Below are positions 1 to 8,661 of a stretch of 64,000 bases of DNA, in pieces; within the stretch, counting starts at the first letter, position 1; each line of letters begins with the position of its first letter. This DNA comes from Mesorhizobium sp. B4-1-3. Its GTDB lineage: Bacteria; Pseudomonadota; Alphaproteobacteria; Rhizobiales; Rhizobiaceae. Below the pieces are notes generated by a model. It had not been told where the DNA came from. It made no database searches and was given only the letters and a program-made list of their open reading frames with translations. The stretch is taken from assembly GCF_006439355.1 (NCBI RefSeq), contig NZ_VFTG01000010.1:1-64000 (forward strand), given 5' to 3'. Made by a program: the position numbers and the translations under genes.

Positions 1-50
1 GCCGCCTGGACGAGACCGACATAGCCAATCCCAAACACCGTCAAATTCAT
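1..50 (-). CDS. UDP-glucose 6-dehydrogenase, N-terminal end only
   Basis: Only the first 16 codons lie in the window; the gene runs off the left edge. The peptide begins MNLTVFGIGYVGLVQA, which contains the Gly-x-Gly-Tyr-Val-Gly dinucleotide-binding turn typical of the UDP-glucose/GDP-mannose dehydrogenase family. An AGGA motif about 12 bases upstream of the ATG at 50 supports the start. The family oxidises UDP-glucose to UDP-glucuronate for exopolysaccharide synthesis. The family call is fairly safe, but the exact substrate cannot be judged from 16 residues. Confidence 0.65.
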   Translation of the reverse strand, partial: MNLTVFGIGYVGLVQA

Positions 51-166
51 TCGGTTCTATTCCTGTCAAAGGCCGGGGATGTCGCCGGCCGGCGGCCGAT
101 ACACGTACCAGGGGCCACCGACCAGAGCGGCCCGACAGTCCGCCGTTTTGGGGTGGATCGGAGTGA

Positions 167-202
167 ACCGCCGGGCCTAACCGACCTTGCGAAGGTCGGC
201 TG
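167..202. repeat. direct repeat copy 1 plus hairpin
   Basis: The motif ACCGCCGGGCCTAACC at 167-182 is followed directly by a perfect stem-loop at 181-199 (CCGACCTT, loop GCG, AAGGTCGG). The same motif recurs at 531-546, again followed by an inverted repeat. Confidence 0.6.
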
Positions 203-530
203 GAAACTCCCATATCAGGTGCGGCTAATGGTATCGCCCTTTGAACGAAGGACGTGGGTTAGCTATTTCGCTGCTCGGGGTGTCACCATCAGGCTTTCGT
301 GGGGAAGAAAGCCACTTCTGACAGCACGCTAAACTGCGGTTCCGGCACGGCCCGTTCGTCTTGGATGGCATGGGACTGATCGATCGAGGCAGGCCCGCGA
401 TGGCTGGGATATCCTTGAAACTTCTTTCAGCGGGTGTCATGGCGCCACCGTGGTAACGGCGACCAACGCGGAACCGCGAGAGGTGGACGCATTGCCCTGT
501 GGCTCGGCAGCCGTCGTTTGGGTGACCGTG

Positions 531-570
531 ACCGCCGGGCCTAACCAGCCGTTGTGACACAGCTGGCTAG
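531..570. repeat. direct repeat copy 2 plus inverted repeat
   Basis: Second copy of ACCGCCGGGCCTAACC, followed by a weaker inverted repeat (CCAGC at 545-549, GCTGG at 562-566). The downstream sequence differs from copy 1 while the pairing potential is kept. Confidence 0.5.
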
Positions 571-774
571 GTGAAGGCAGATCAGTATCTGCTAAATCTA
601 CGCCGTACGAACGGATGAAGATCTGGAGCCGCTCACTGGCAGCAGAGCAGGCACTATTACGGCGAACGATCAGACGCCGGCGGCCCAATCCCCATCCGCA
701 GGTCGGCAGGATACGCGAGGTCGTTCGCCGGACCGGGCGGACTCGGCAGGGTGGCCGCGCGGCTCGACGGTTTG

Positions 775-1101
775 TCAGCTTCGTTCGCCGGAGCCTCGCA
801 TCTCCTCGATCTCTTCCGGCTCTTTGTCGTCCACTTCGGCGATCTCGTTCCGAGCCTCATCGTTCGCCTTGATCAACTCATCGAGTTTCGCCTGGAGGGC
901 TTGAGTGTCGCGATGCTCGGCCCTTTGGATAAGCAGCGTCATTGCCTAGGTGATCAGCGTCGCCGCGCCGTGCCAGTCAAGCGTTTCCCGTTCAAAGACA
1001 AGCCAACAAACAGTGTAGCCGCCCAGAATCAAAAAGGCCGCTGGCCGGGACGTCAACGTGCCGACCTTGGTCAGCGCTTCTCGAAGCTGCAATGTCGCCA
1101 T
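775..1101 (-). pseudogene. low-affinity iron permease family gene with a premature stop
   Basis: Read on the minus strand from the ATG at 1101, the first 51 codons give an N-terminus with one membrane segment and the phrase LTSRPAAF. An amber codon at 946-948 follows. Beyond it the same frame continues AMTLLIQRAEHRDTQALQAK to a natural stop at 775, a sequence typical of the low-affinity iron permease family (a Trp is expected at the stop). TGG to TAG is a one-base change. A restart at the in-frame ATG two codons later would give only the C-terminal half. Total length matches the family, so this is a single nonsense lesion, real or a sequencing error. Confidence 0.7.
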
Positions 1102-1194
1102 GCCTGCGAACGACTGAGAGCAATGCCGGTTCCCGCCAGGCGGTTGGCGACGCGAGGTGCGGCGCTCCCTGCGCGTCGCCGAGCCAGGGCAGGC

Positions 1195-1728
1195 TTACTT
1201 GTTAAGTCCGTTGGCCATGTCCAGGTGGTGCTGCAGATGCGGCAATGTCGTTCCTGCCCATGCCTTCAGATCGGCCTGTTCGCCACCCTCGCTGTAGCGC
1301 TTGAAGAGATCGACCGCATCCTTGTGCGCATCGACCTGATCGGAGTGGTACTGCTTGGTGAAGTCATTGCCCTGCAGCGCCTTCAGATCGTTGAGGGTCG
1401 ACTGCTGCTTGTCGGTCATGGCCGTCGGAAGCGTGGCTTTCACCTTCCCGCTGGTCACGAGGCCCTTCAGATCGGCGGTGGTCTTCTCGTGGTCGGCGAC
1501 CATCTGCTTGGCAAAGGCCTTCGTCGCATCGTCGGACCGTTCGAGCGCCAGCTTGCTGGACTCGATCTCGAACATGTCGCTGGTGGCTGCTTCGGTAACG
1601 AAATCCTGCGTCGACGGGGCAACGCCCAGAACTGAATTCACGCCGGTCTTTTCCGTGGTCGAAGTCGACTGGGCCATGGCCGGCAATGCAAGCATAACCG
1701 CTGCGACCGTCAGAGCGAACGTTTTCAT
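1195..1728 (-). CDS. DUF4142 domain protein, periplasmic
   Basis: 177 residues. The start at 1728 is preferred over an upstream one because it begins a clean signal peptide (MKTFALTVAAVMLALPAMA) and follows a GGAGAC ribosome site. After cleavage the protein is a four-helix ferritin-like bundle of the DUF4142 family, with helix-rich segments such as FVTEAATSDMFEIESSKLA. The family is exported and common in rhizobia; its biochemical role is not established. It lies 93 bases upstream of the broken iron permease on the same strand and may be cotranscribed with it. Confidence 0.85.
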   Translation of the reverse strand: MKTFALTVAAVMLALPAMAQSTSTTEKTGVNSVLGVAPSTQDFVTEAATSDMFEIESSKLALERSDDATKAFAKQMVADHEKTTADLKGLVTSGKVKATLPTAMTDKQQSTLNDLKALQGNDFTKQYHSDQVDAHKDAVDLFKRYSEGGEQADLKAWAGTTLPHLQHHLDMANGLNK

Positions 1729-2059
1729 TGATTTGTCTCCGTTGTGGCTTCCCAACCGAAGACAAGCTGGTTTGTTCCCGTGCACCAAACAGGCCCGTAA
1801 CCCCCAGGGAGTGTTCCACGTCTCCTGATCTACGCAGAACGCCGCCTGTCATTCCGAGGTTGAGCGCTTCGGGAGCGTGGCTGTAGCGATTTTGCGTCGC
1901 CCGCCGGTAAAGCTCGTCCGCGCTGAGCGAGCTGCCATCGACCAGCTCCCTGAATCTCGCGAGATGTTCGAGCTCCCAACCGCCCATCGATCCGCGCGGC
2001 TTCCGATCAGCGGAACCTCGGTGCCACCGACCGGTTATTTCGCTGCGAGGAGAAACTCC

Positions 2060-2383
2060 ATGAACGCGACGAAAGAATTCCTGCGCAGCTGGCTGGAGGA
2101 GAATGTCGGCAATTTGCCTGCCGACACCGAGGTCAGCGTTCCGATGCTGGCGCAGCAGTTCGAGCAAGACGCCGACGCCGCCGGCTACGGCCGCGAAGTG
2201 CGGGAGCAGGAGGTCGGCAACATCGAAGACGCCATCCAACGCGCCCTCGATAGAACCGGGAAAGAGAATGGGGAGACGGCCTCGAATTCCGATGAGGAGA
2301 ATTCACTGGCACCGGTTATCGACGCCCTGGAAGATTCCGAGCCCGGCAATGAGACGCCGGACGAGGCCGAGCGTCTGCGGTGA
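2060..2383 (+). CDS. small DUF768-like protein
   Basis: 107 residues starting at the ATG at 2060 behind GAGGAGAAA. An in-frame upstream extension lacks a ribosome site. The N-terminal 65 residues (FLRSWLEENV, then SVPMLAQQFEQDA, then EVGNIEDAIQRAL) fit the pattern of DUF768 proteins, which are abundant in Mesorhizobium. The C-terminal 40 residues are acidic and probably disordered. Function unknown. Confidence 0.65.
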   Translation: MNATKEFLRSWLEENVGNLPADTEVSVPMLAQQFEQDADAAGYGREVREQEVGNIEDAIQRALDRTGKENGETASNSDEENSLAPVIDALEDSEPGNETPDEAERLR

Positions 2384-2470
2384 GGGTTAGCCGCGGCGGA
2401 ACAAAGGCTGACGCCAAAGGTTTGGCTCCCGATTCATCCACGGCAGCCATGCGGTCGAACAGAGAACACG

Positions 2471-2707
2471 ATGACAAAGTCCCCCGGAAAAAGTGATCCT
2501 GCCGCGTCCGGATCAAGCGGTCAGGCGAAGCGGCAAACAGAGACATTGCCGGAGCAAGACCCCGCGGAAGGATCGCGCAAGACAGTGGATCGCGAGTTGG
2601 AACGGCAACAGCGCCCGCCTGGGGCTGAAGATCGAAAGCCCGGACGAGAGGCGCTGCGGGATCAGGTCGAGGAAGAGACCGAACTGCCTCAGAAAGGGTC
2701 GGCCTGA
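2471..2707 (+). CDS. small charged hypothetical protein
   Basis: 78 residues, very rich in Glu, Lys, Arg, Gln and Pro, with no hydrophobic core; predicted to be disordered. It ends 14 bases before the next gene on the same strand. A weak GAGAA lies upstream of the ATG. Similar short hydrophilic proteins occur near stress genes in rhizobia, but no family is recognised. Confidence 0.45.
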   Translation: MTKSPGKSDPAASGSSGQAKRQTETLPEQDPAEGSRKTVDRELERQQRPPGAEDRKPGREALRDQVEEETELPQKGSA

Positions 2708-2721
2708 TCGCGAACAGCGAC

Positions 2722-3723
2722 GTGACTGCTCTCGTGACGACCAGGTCCAGGCGGAACCTGCTCCTGTTGCTTGCAGCGGCAACGGCTGGGCTGGCGCTCT
2801 ACAATAATCTTCTCGCGAGACGGACATTGGCCGGACGCACGCCCGGGCGCTTCGTCCATCTCCGCGGAACCAAGCTGCATTTCCGGGAAGCGGGCCACGG
2901 GAAGCCGTTGCTGCTCCTGCACGGCAATGGCGCTTCGGCGGAGGACTTCACGACAAGCGGCATCTTCGGCAAGGCCGCTGCCAGGTATCGTGTGCTTGCC
3001 CTTGACAGACCCGGCTTCGGCCTGAGCCCACGCCCGGTAGGCAGACCTTGGACCGCCGGCGCCCAGGCCGATCTCATCCAGGCCGCGGCCGAAAAACTTG
3101 GCATTGATCGCTATGTGGTTGTCGGGCACTCATGGGGAGCCGCCGTGGCGCTCGAGATGGCGCGTCGGCATCCCCGATCCGTCGCCGGTGTTGTCGTTGT
3201 CGCTGGCTATCATTATCCGCCGCCAAGGCTGGCGCTTGCCATAGCGGCGCTGCCGGCCATCCCGCTGGTCGGGACGGTTTTGCGTCACGCCGTACTGCCT
3301 TCGTTGGTCAGGCTGAACTGGCGCTGGGCGATGGAGAAGATATTCCACCCGGCGGCCGTCGCGGCGCCTTTTGCGGCAATGACAAGGGGGCTGGCGAGCC
3401 GCCCTTCGCAGCTGCGGTCCATCTCTGCGGAGTCCTTCCTGATGCTTGCCTCGGCACTGTTCCCAAATCGTCGATATGCCGACATCGCCATTCCTGTCGG
3501 GATAATTGCCGGCGCCGGCGATCAGCTGTTCGATGCCAAGGCCGAGGCGCTACGGCTGCACGCCGAGATAGGCCACTCGCTGGTAGATATCGTCGGGGAC
3601 GCCGGACATATGGTGCATCAAAGCGAACCGCAGGCGGTTCTGGCGATGATCGACAAGATTGCCGCTCTCGCGAGCGTTGCCGACCCGGCTTCTGAGGCTT
3701 CTATTCAACTCTCCCGTCCCTAA
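2722..3723 (+). CDS. alpha/beta hydrolase, membrane-anchored
   Basis: 333 residues from a GTG start. Residues 10-30 form a hydrophobic N-terminal anchor or signal. The fold follows: HGNG oxyanion turn near 67-70, nucleophile elbow GHSWG with Ser137, acidic residue in GAGDQLFD, and the final His in GDAGHM. All triad members are present, so it should be an active hydrolase; the substrate is unknown. Its stop codon overlaps the stop codon of the convergent M20 peptidase gene by 4 bases. Confidence 0.8.
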   Translation: MTALVTTRSRRNLLLLLAAATAGLALYNNLLARRTLAGRTPGRFVHLRGTKLHFREAGHGKPLLLLHGNGASAEDFTTSGIFGKAAARYRVLALDRPGFGLSPRPVGRPWTAGAQADLIQAAAEKLGIDRYVVVGHSWGAAVALEMARRHPRSVAGVVVVAGYHYPPPRLALAIAALPAIPLVGTVLRHAVLPSLVRLNWRWAMEKIFHPAAVAAPFAAMTRGLASRPSQLRSISAESFLMLASALFPNRRYADIAIPVGIIAGAGDQLFDAKAEALRLHAEIGHSLVDIVGDAGHMVHQSEPQAVLAMIDKIAALASVADPASEASIQLSRP

Positions 3724-5393
3724 GACACGCCCGCGTCGCCTTGCGACGAGCCATCCGGTCGGGAACCGGATGGCTGCAGCAGGCCAGCGCATAAGTCCCG
3801 GATGGCTTGAGGCAGGACCTCAAATGCGTAGCCCATATGCAGTCTTTCAAGCGGCGTATGGTAATCGCGTCCCCATGGACCGATATTGATCGTCGGCAGG
3901 TTGGCGAGACCCTGTCGCATCGTCCAGCGGACGCTGTGTTTCCAGGCCGGCGTGTTGCGGGCAACGATATCGAGCGAGGACTCGGCTGCCTCGCCGAAAA
4001 AGCTCATGTCCGAGATTCCGGCGAAATAATCGGCGCAAGCGATGGTGCTGCCATAGCGCTCGGCCGAGTCGCGCGCAATTTGCGTGGCCACCGTTTTTAG
4101 TCGCGCAGCCGCCGGCGCGTCGGAAAGATTCGTCGGAAGATAGGGTATCGAGCCAAAACCGGTGACGATCGCCGGACCGGAGAGGCGGCTCAGACCCCAG
4201 GCTTCCTGCGTGACCAGCCGGCATTTCTCCGGCAGTGGAAGATCGCCGCCAGCGATCGAGGCGGAGTAGGCATCAAGCCTGTCCCTTTCGTCTGCGCCGA
4301 GGTGCTCGACCAGCGCCTCGAACCGGTAGAGCGGGACGGGATTTGCGAGATTTTCGATAGCGTCCGGAGTCTGGCTTCGGCGTTTGAGTTCGCCCAGAAG
4401 GTTCGACGCGGCTTCCGCGCAGAGCCGGTCGAAGCGGTCGAGCACCTCATCCGGTGTGCGGCGATAACTCAGCACATTGAACGTGGCGAAAGCGCTTGCC
4501 GGCGTTGTAACGTCATATCCGGCTTTTCCGTCACGGATGCCGAGCAGGCTCGGTGGCGTGCCGGCCGAGGAACCGCAATCCTCGGTGAGTTCGGTCGCCC
4601 ATTCGACATGCGCGGCGATGGAAGAGGCGAGTGCCGCCGCGTTGATGCCGTTCAGCGGGAAACCGCTATGTGTCGGAACGCCAGCCACATAAGCGCTCGG
4701 AAGCAGTTTGCCGACTGTCCCGAGCGCGATGATGCGCCCTTTCGAGCCGTCGCCGTCATCGGCAATCGCGTCGAGATTGACTGCCGCGACAAGGTCGAGG
4801 CCGTGCTGCTCATAGATGCCGGGCAACGATGGGGCTGCCTTGCGGGCGCCGGCCGAATTGTTCTCTTCATCCGGCACCGCGATGAACAACAGATTGCCCG
4901 CGGTGTTGGTGCTTTCGGCAAAATGCGCGCAAACCGCCAACCCGGCGGCGAGACCGGCCTTCATGTCCAGCAAGCCGCGTCCGGCCAGATACTCGCCGCT
5001 TTCCAGATCGGCGCGGGCCAGGCGGGCGGCGGGTGTATCGGCGTCCGCCAGGGAATTGCGCAAGGCGCGCGTCAAGGCTTCAGGCCGCGTGGCCAGCTCT
5101 TCCAGTTCGCCATAGTCGCGCGTTGCTACCGTATCGTAGTGACCGGTCAGAAGCACGGTCCAGCGGCCGGTCCCGCGGAGCAGCATCGCCACGCAATGCC
5201 GGCCGTCTCCAGGCTCGACCTCGATCGTCCAGATATCCGCACGGCGGAAGGCGGGATCTTCCCGCAACCGCGCCGCCAGCCATGGACCGAACGCGGCCTC
5301 GCCCTGCGTGCCGGTGACGCTCTTCTGTTCGGTGAGCGCGATTGCCCAGCTTCTGGCGCGCTCAGGCAATGTCTTGGCAAGCTCGCGGTTCAT
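3720..5393 (-). CDS. M20 family metallopeptidase, RocB-like
   Basis: 557 residues from the ATG at 5393. Metal ligands of the M20 family are visible: His85 and Asp87 in GHYDTV, Asp143 in GLLDMKAG, and Glu176/Glu177 in PDEEN. The length and the inserted middle domain resemble RocB-type proteins linked to arginine or amino-acid use. It probably cleaves an amide or peptide bond of a small substrate in the cytoplasm. An upstream in-frame ATG at 5552 would add 53 poorly conserved residues and is not preferred. Confidence 0.75.
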   Translation of the reverse strand: MNRELAKTLPERARSWAIALTEQKSVTGTQGEAAFGPWLAARLREDPAFRRADIWTIEVEPGDGRHCVAMLLRGTGRWTVLLTGHYDTVATRDYGELEELATRPEALTRALRNSLADADTPAARLARADLESGEYLAGRGLLDMKAGLAAGLAVCAHFAESTNTAGNLLFIAVPDEENNSAGARKAAPSLPGIYEQHGLDLVAAVNLDAIADDGDGSKGRIIALGTVGKLLPSAYVAGVPTHSGFPLNGINAAALASSIAAHVEWATELTEDCGSSAGTPPSLLGIRDGKAGYDVTTPASAFATFNVLSYRRTPDEVLDRFDRLCAEAASNLLGELKRRSQTPDAIENLANPVPLYRFEALVEHLGADERDRLDAYSASIAGGDLPLPEKCRLVTQEAWGLSRLSGPAIVTGFGSIPYLPTNLSDAPAAARLKTVATQIARDSAERYGSTIACADYFAGISDMSFFGEAAESSLDIVARNTPAWKHSVRWTMRQGLANLPTINIGPWGRDYHTPLERLHMGYAFEVLPQAIRDLCAGLLQPSGSRPDGSSQGDAGVS

Positions 5394-5541
5394 GATCGTT
5401 CCGACAAAGTTGAAACTCGCGAAGCTATGTCCGGGAATGGAAACCGGCCAGCTTCGATGCTCCGGATCCCGAGCACCGAGGAACTTTCCCGTTGCTGTGA
5501 GCTTTATCATCGTGATTTCAAGCGATTGCAATGAGGGGAAG

Positions 5542-5976
5542 ATGTTGCGCACCGTTGCCTGGCAGAGCTGGACCTTTCTGCCCGTATTGGCGCTGGCGGT
5601 TGCCTCCTGCTCCTCGTCCGAAACCGTGGACCAGCAATCGAAGCTTGCAGCCTCGACGGCCCAGGCGGCGGTGCTGGTGAACGATGCCTGGCTCGCCGGC
5701 GCCGCGCCCTCACGCTACGCCTCCTCTGCCTTGCAATCCTTTGCCGAGACGCTCGCCGACGCCGGCCGGCAGGTGGAATCGGCGTCTCCGTCCGACAAGG
5801 CAAAGCGGGATGCGGTGGCAGAGGCTCTCAGCCGATTGTCGGACGCGGCAAAGCGGGCCAAGAGCGCGGTCGAGGCCGAACAGCATGCACAGGCCGGCCA
5901 GGCGCAACAGGAGCTTCGCGCCGCGCAAGGCGACCTCGCCACCGCCTATCGACAATATTTCTCGCCGGGCCGATGA
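5542..5976 (+). CDS. small helical lipoprotein
   Basis: 144 residues. The signal ends in a lipobox (AVASC), so the protein should be lipid-anchored on the periplasmic side. The mature part is Ala/Gln/Glu-rich and almost entirely helical. A GAGGGGA ribosome site precedes the ATG. Its stop overlaps the start of the NRAMP-like gene (ATGA), which suggests translational coupling and a shared operon. Function unknown. Confidence 0.7.
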   Translation: MLRTVAWQSWTFLPVLALAVASCSSSETVDQQSKLAASTAQAAVLVNDAWLAGAAPSRYASSALQSFAETLADAGRQVESASPSDKAKRDAVAEALSRLSDAAKRAKSAVEAEQHAQAGQAQQELRAAQGDLATAYRQYFSPGR

Positions 5977-7193
5977 AGAAGCTGCTCGAGATCTCGCTCG
6001 GTGTCGTCACCAGCGTGGGCGGCTTCCTGGAGGTCGGGTCGATGGCGACGGCGGCACAGGCCGGCGCGCTGTTCGGCTTCCAGCTCATCTGGGCGGTGGT
6101 GCTCGGCACGATCTGCATCATCTTCCTGGTCGAAATGGCGGGCCGCTTCGCTGCGGTCAGTCATCACACCATCGCTGACGGCATCCGCGAACGGTTCGGC
6201 TTCAACGCGTTCATCTGGCCGCTGCTTGCGACCTTGCTGGTCAACTTTCTGGTGCTTTCCGCCGAGATCGGCGGTGTTGCCATTGCCGCCGAGCTTGCAA
6301 CGGGGATCAGCTTTCAATGGTGGGCCTTGCCGGCCGCATTCCTGGCGTGGCTGCTGCTGTGGAAAGGCACGTTCGGTCTCATCGAGAAGGGGGTGTCGAC
6401 GCTTGGTCTCGTCACTCTCTGCTTCGTCGTCGCTGCCGTGATGCTCCGGCCCGAATGGAAAGAGGTGGCTGTTGGCACCGTGCCCAGCCTGCCGCACCAT
6501 GACACGGCAAAATACTGGTTCATGGCCGTCAGCATTCTCGGCGCCTCGATCTCGCCTTACCTCTTCATGTTCTATTCCTCGGGCGCGATTGAGGATCAGT
6601 GGGACAAGAGCTATCTCGGCACCAATCGGGCGATTGCCGGACTAGGCATGAGTTTTGGTGGCACGATCTCCGTGGGCGTTCTGATTGTGGCCGCGCTCGT
6701 GCTTGGCGCTCATGGCATTACCGAAGTGGACGACTACAACCAGCTGCCATTGATGCTGATCCCGATATTCGGCTTCTGGGGCTTCGTCCTTTTCGTCGCT
6801 TCGCTGGCAATCGCCTGCTTTGGCGCGGCGCTGGAACTGGCTTTGCAGCAGGCCTATCTCGTCGCACAAGGGTTCGGCTGGACCTGGGGAGAGGATCTCA
6901 AGCCGCGCGACGATCCCGGTTTTAGTCTGGTCTACACGCTGACGCTCTTCCTCGCCGCCGTTCCGATAGCACTCGGTCTCGATCCGCTGAAGCTCACCAT
7001 CTTCTCGATGGCGCTGACGGCGGCCAGCCTGCCGCTGACAGTCGTGCCATTCCTTTTCCTGCTGAATGACGACCGCTATGTCGGCGAGCATCGCAACGGC
7101 CTGGTTTCCAATGCGGCTGTGATCTTCGTCATCGCGCTCGGCTTCGTGCTGGCCGTGGTGACCATTCCGCTGCAGATATTCGGAGGCACCTGA
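5973..7193 (+). CDS. NRAMP-related metal transporter with altered metal-site motifs
   Basis: 406 residues with about eleven hydrophobic segments and overall NRAMP character. The first-helix metal motif, normally DPGN, reads E-V-G-S (residues 20-23), and the sixth-helix MPH motif reads S-P-Y. Typical manganese/iron NRAMPs need the Asp, Asn and Met. Such replacements are known in NRAMP-related proteins that carry other ions, for example magnesium, so the substrate here should not be assumed to be Mn or Fe. It is coupled to the lipoprotein upstream and to two small PRC-barrel-like genes downstream. Confidence 0.75.
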   Translation: MKKLLEISLGVVTSVGGFLEVGSMATAAQAGALFGFQLIWAVVLGTICIIFLVEMAGRFAAVSHHTIADGIRERFGFNAFIWPLLATLLVNFLVLSAEIGGVAIAAELATGISFQWWALPAAFLAWLLLWKGTFGLIEKGVSTLGLVTLCFVVAAVMLRPEWKEVAVGTVPSLPHHDTAKYWFMAVSILGASISPYLFMFYSSGAIEDQWDKSYLGTNRAIAGLGMSFGGTISVGVLIVAALVLGAHGITEVDDYNQLPLMLIPIFGFWGFVLFVASLAIACFGAALELALQQAYLVAQGFGWTWGEDLKPRDDPGFSLVYTLTLFLAAVPIALGLDPLKLTIFSMALTAASLPLTVVPFLFLLNDDRYVGEHRNGLVSNAAVIFVIALGFVLAVVTIPLQIFGGT

Positions 7194-7552
7194 TGCAGCT
7201 GCTGCGCGATATTCTGGACAAGCAGGTTGTCGATCGCGAGCAGGTCAAGATCGGCAAGGTGGACAGCATCGTCGCCGAGCTGAGGCCGGGCAAGCCGCCC
7301 AGGGTCATCGCCATTGAACTTGGCTCGATTGCGCTGGCGCGACGGCTTGGCCCGGCGCCCGGACGATGGACCGCCCGGCTTGCGGCAAGACTGAGCGGCA
7401 AGCGGCAGGCACATCCGCATCGGATCGCGTGGAACAAGGTGCGCGATATCGGCGTCGACATCGAATTCGACATCGATGTGCGCCGGACCAGGATCTTCGC
7501 CTGGCAGGAATGGCTGCGCGAACATGTGGTCGGGCGAATCCCGGGAGCGTGA
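7193..7552 (+). CDS. PRC-barrel-like small protein
   Basis: 119 residues. Its start overlaps the stop of the transporter gene (TGATG). The N-terminal half (ILDKQVVDREQVKIGKVDS) has the short beta-strand pattern of PRC-barrel domains. It is followed by a basic linker and a second strand-rich part. The position next to a membrane transporter suggests a cytoplasmic regulatory or accessory role, which is inference. Confidence 0.6.
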   Translation: MQLLRDILDKQVVDREQVKIGKVDSIVAELRPGKPPRVIAIELGSIALARRLGPAPGRWTARLAARLSGKRQAHPHRIAWNKVRDIGVDIEFDIDVRRTRIFAWQEWLREHVVGRIPGA

Positions 7553-7554
7553 GC

Positions 7555-7884
7555 ATGGCGACAGTGCACCTCGATCACCTTGCCGGCAGGCGCGTGTTCT
7601 CCAAGCAGGGCAGGAGCATCGGCTATATCGAGGAGATCATCGCCGAACAGGACGGCGGCGACCTTGTCGTTACCGAATTCCATGTCGGGATCTTCGCCGC
7701 GTTCGAGCGCTTGTCGGCTTCGACCATCGGCACTGCACTGCTCGACCTCTTCGCGCTGCGACGTCGCGAAGGCCTCTATCGCATCCCCTGGGAGAAGATC
7801 GATGTTTCCGATCCGGCGCGCCCCAGGCTGCTCTGCCCCGACGAGGAGCTTGCCGCCTTGAAGGCGCAGCCCAAGGGCAAATGA
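7555..7884 (+). CDS. PRC-barrel domain protein
   Basis: 109 residues, starting 2 bases after the preceding stop. LAGRRVFSKQGRSIGYIEEI is a typical PRC-barrel opening. The C-terminal half carries a helix and the phrase RIPWEKIDVS, common in paired PRC-barrel proteins. It probably works with the preceding gene product and the NRAMP-like transporter. Confidence 0.65.
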   Translation: MATVHLDHLAGRRVFSKQGRSIGYIEEIIAEQDGGDLVVTEFHVGIFAAFERLSASTIGTALLDLFALRRREGLYRIPWEKIDVSDPARPRLLCPDEELAALKAQPKGK

Positions 7885-7963
7885 CAAGTCGCTAAAAAGC
7901 TGCCCATGCGGGGGAACATAGCAGTCGGCGCGAAGTTCGGAGTGGCATCGAGGAGGCTGCGCC

Positions 7964-8038
7964 ATGAACAGTGTCATCTATCTCATCGGTCTGATCGTCG
8001 TTGTGCTCGCGGTGCTTTCCTTCCTCGGTTTTCACTAG
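7964..8038 (+). CDS. 24-residue single-pass membrane peptide
   Basis: The ATG at 7964 follows a perfect AGGAGG at 7951-7956. The peptide starts MNSVIYLIGLIVVVLAVLSF and is one hydrophobic helix with almost no soluble part. Its stop codon is immediately followed by the ribosome site of the next gene, so it is the first cistron of the envelope-stress run. The strong ribosome site and coding-like composition make it credible despite its length. Function unknown. Confidence 0.7.
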   Translation: MNSVIYLIGLIVVVLAVLSFLGFH

Positions 8039-8046
8039 GAGGCACC

Positions 8047-8661
8047 ATGCAGCGCGAGAACGATCGGGGCCGCGAGCCCCCCGACTTCGCCAAGGCGAAG
8101 GACGAAGTTTCCGACAGGATCCAGCAAGAAACCCAAAGCGCCGGCGAAGCGCTGCACGATGCCCGCGACGAGGTCGCCCGCAGGGCCGGTGCGTATGCGG
8201 GCGAAGCCCAGCAGGCTGTCGCGGAAAAGACCGGGCAGGCGCAGCGCGATATCGGATCGAGCCTGTCGGCTTTCGGCGGCGCCCTGCGCGCCGCGAGCGA
8301 TCACCTGGCCGACAGCGACCAGAGCGCGGCCTCGAAATTCATGCAGGATGCCGCGAACGGACTGGAGCGGCTGTCCTCCTCGTTGAAGGAGAAGCCGTTC
8401 GGGCAGGTGCTTGAAGACGTTCAGTCCTTTGGCCGCCAGAATCCTGGAGCGCTTCTTGCCGGTTCAGTCTTGGCGGGATTGGCGCTTGGCCGCTTCATTA
8501 AGGCCTCGCCGCCCGGCACGCGCCGTCCGACGCCGGGCGCAGCCTCGCGCGAACATCCCCGCCAAACCGGCATGGCAACGAGCGCCGGCCGGGATCAATC
8601 CCGAGCCAACTGGGGTTCCGACGGCGGCATACCGGGCAAGGCAGCGGAGCTGAAGAAATGA
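8047..8661 (+). CDS. helical stress-type protein with C-terminal membrane segment
   Basis: 204 residues, start supported by AGGAGG. Residues 1-100 are amphipathic helices with Gln/Ala/Glu repeats, similar to apolipoprotein-like or LEA-like stress proteins. A short hydrophobic segment (LLAGSVLAGLALGRFI) follows, then a disordered tail. It overlaps the next gene by 4 bases. It may act at the inner membrane together with the holin-like and DUF3618 proteins; that is inference from the operon. Confidence 0.6.
   Translation: MQRENDRGREPPDFAKAKDEVSDRIQQETQSAGEALHDARDEVARRAGAYAGEAQQAVAEKTGQAQRDIGSSLSAFGGALRAASDHLADSDQSAASKFMQDAANGLERLSSSLKEKPFGQVLEDVQSFGRQNPGALLAGSVLAGLALGRFIKASPPGTRRPTPGAASREHPRQTGMATSAGRDQSRANWGSDGGIPGKAAELKK

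Larger units (their letters stand above)
51..774. other. intergenic region without a convincing gene
   Basis: No frame here gives a recognisable protein. The stretch contains two copies of a 16-base motif, each followed by an inverted repeat (listed separately). It separates the leftward dehydrogenase start from the leftward broken iron permease gene. Confidence 0.6.

Noticed and set aside
4302..5534. 410-codon plus-strand frame opposite the M20 peptidase gene
   Set aside because: Antisense shadow of a gene with clear catalytic motifs; no ribosome site or family pattern.
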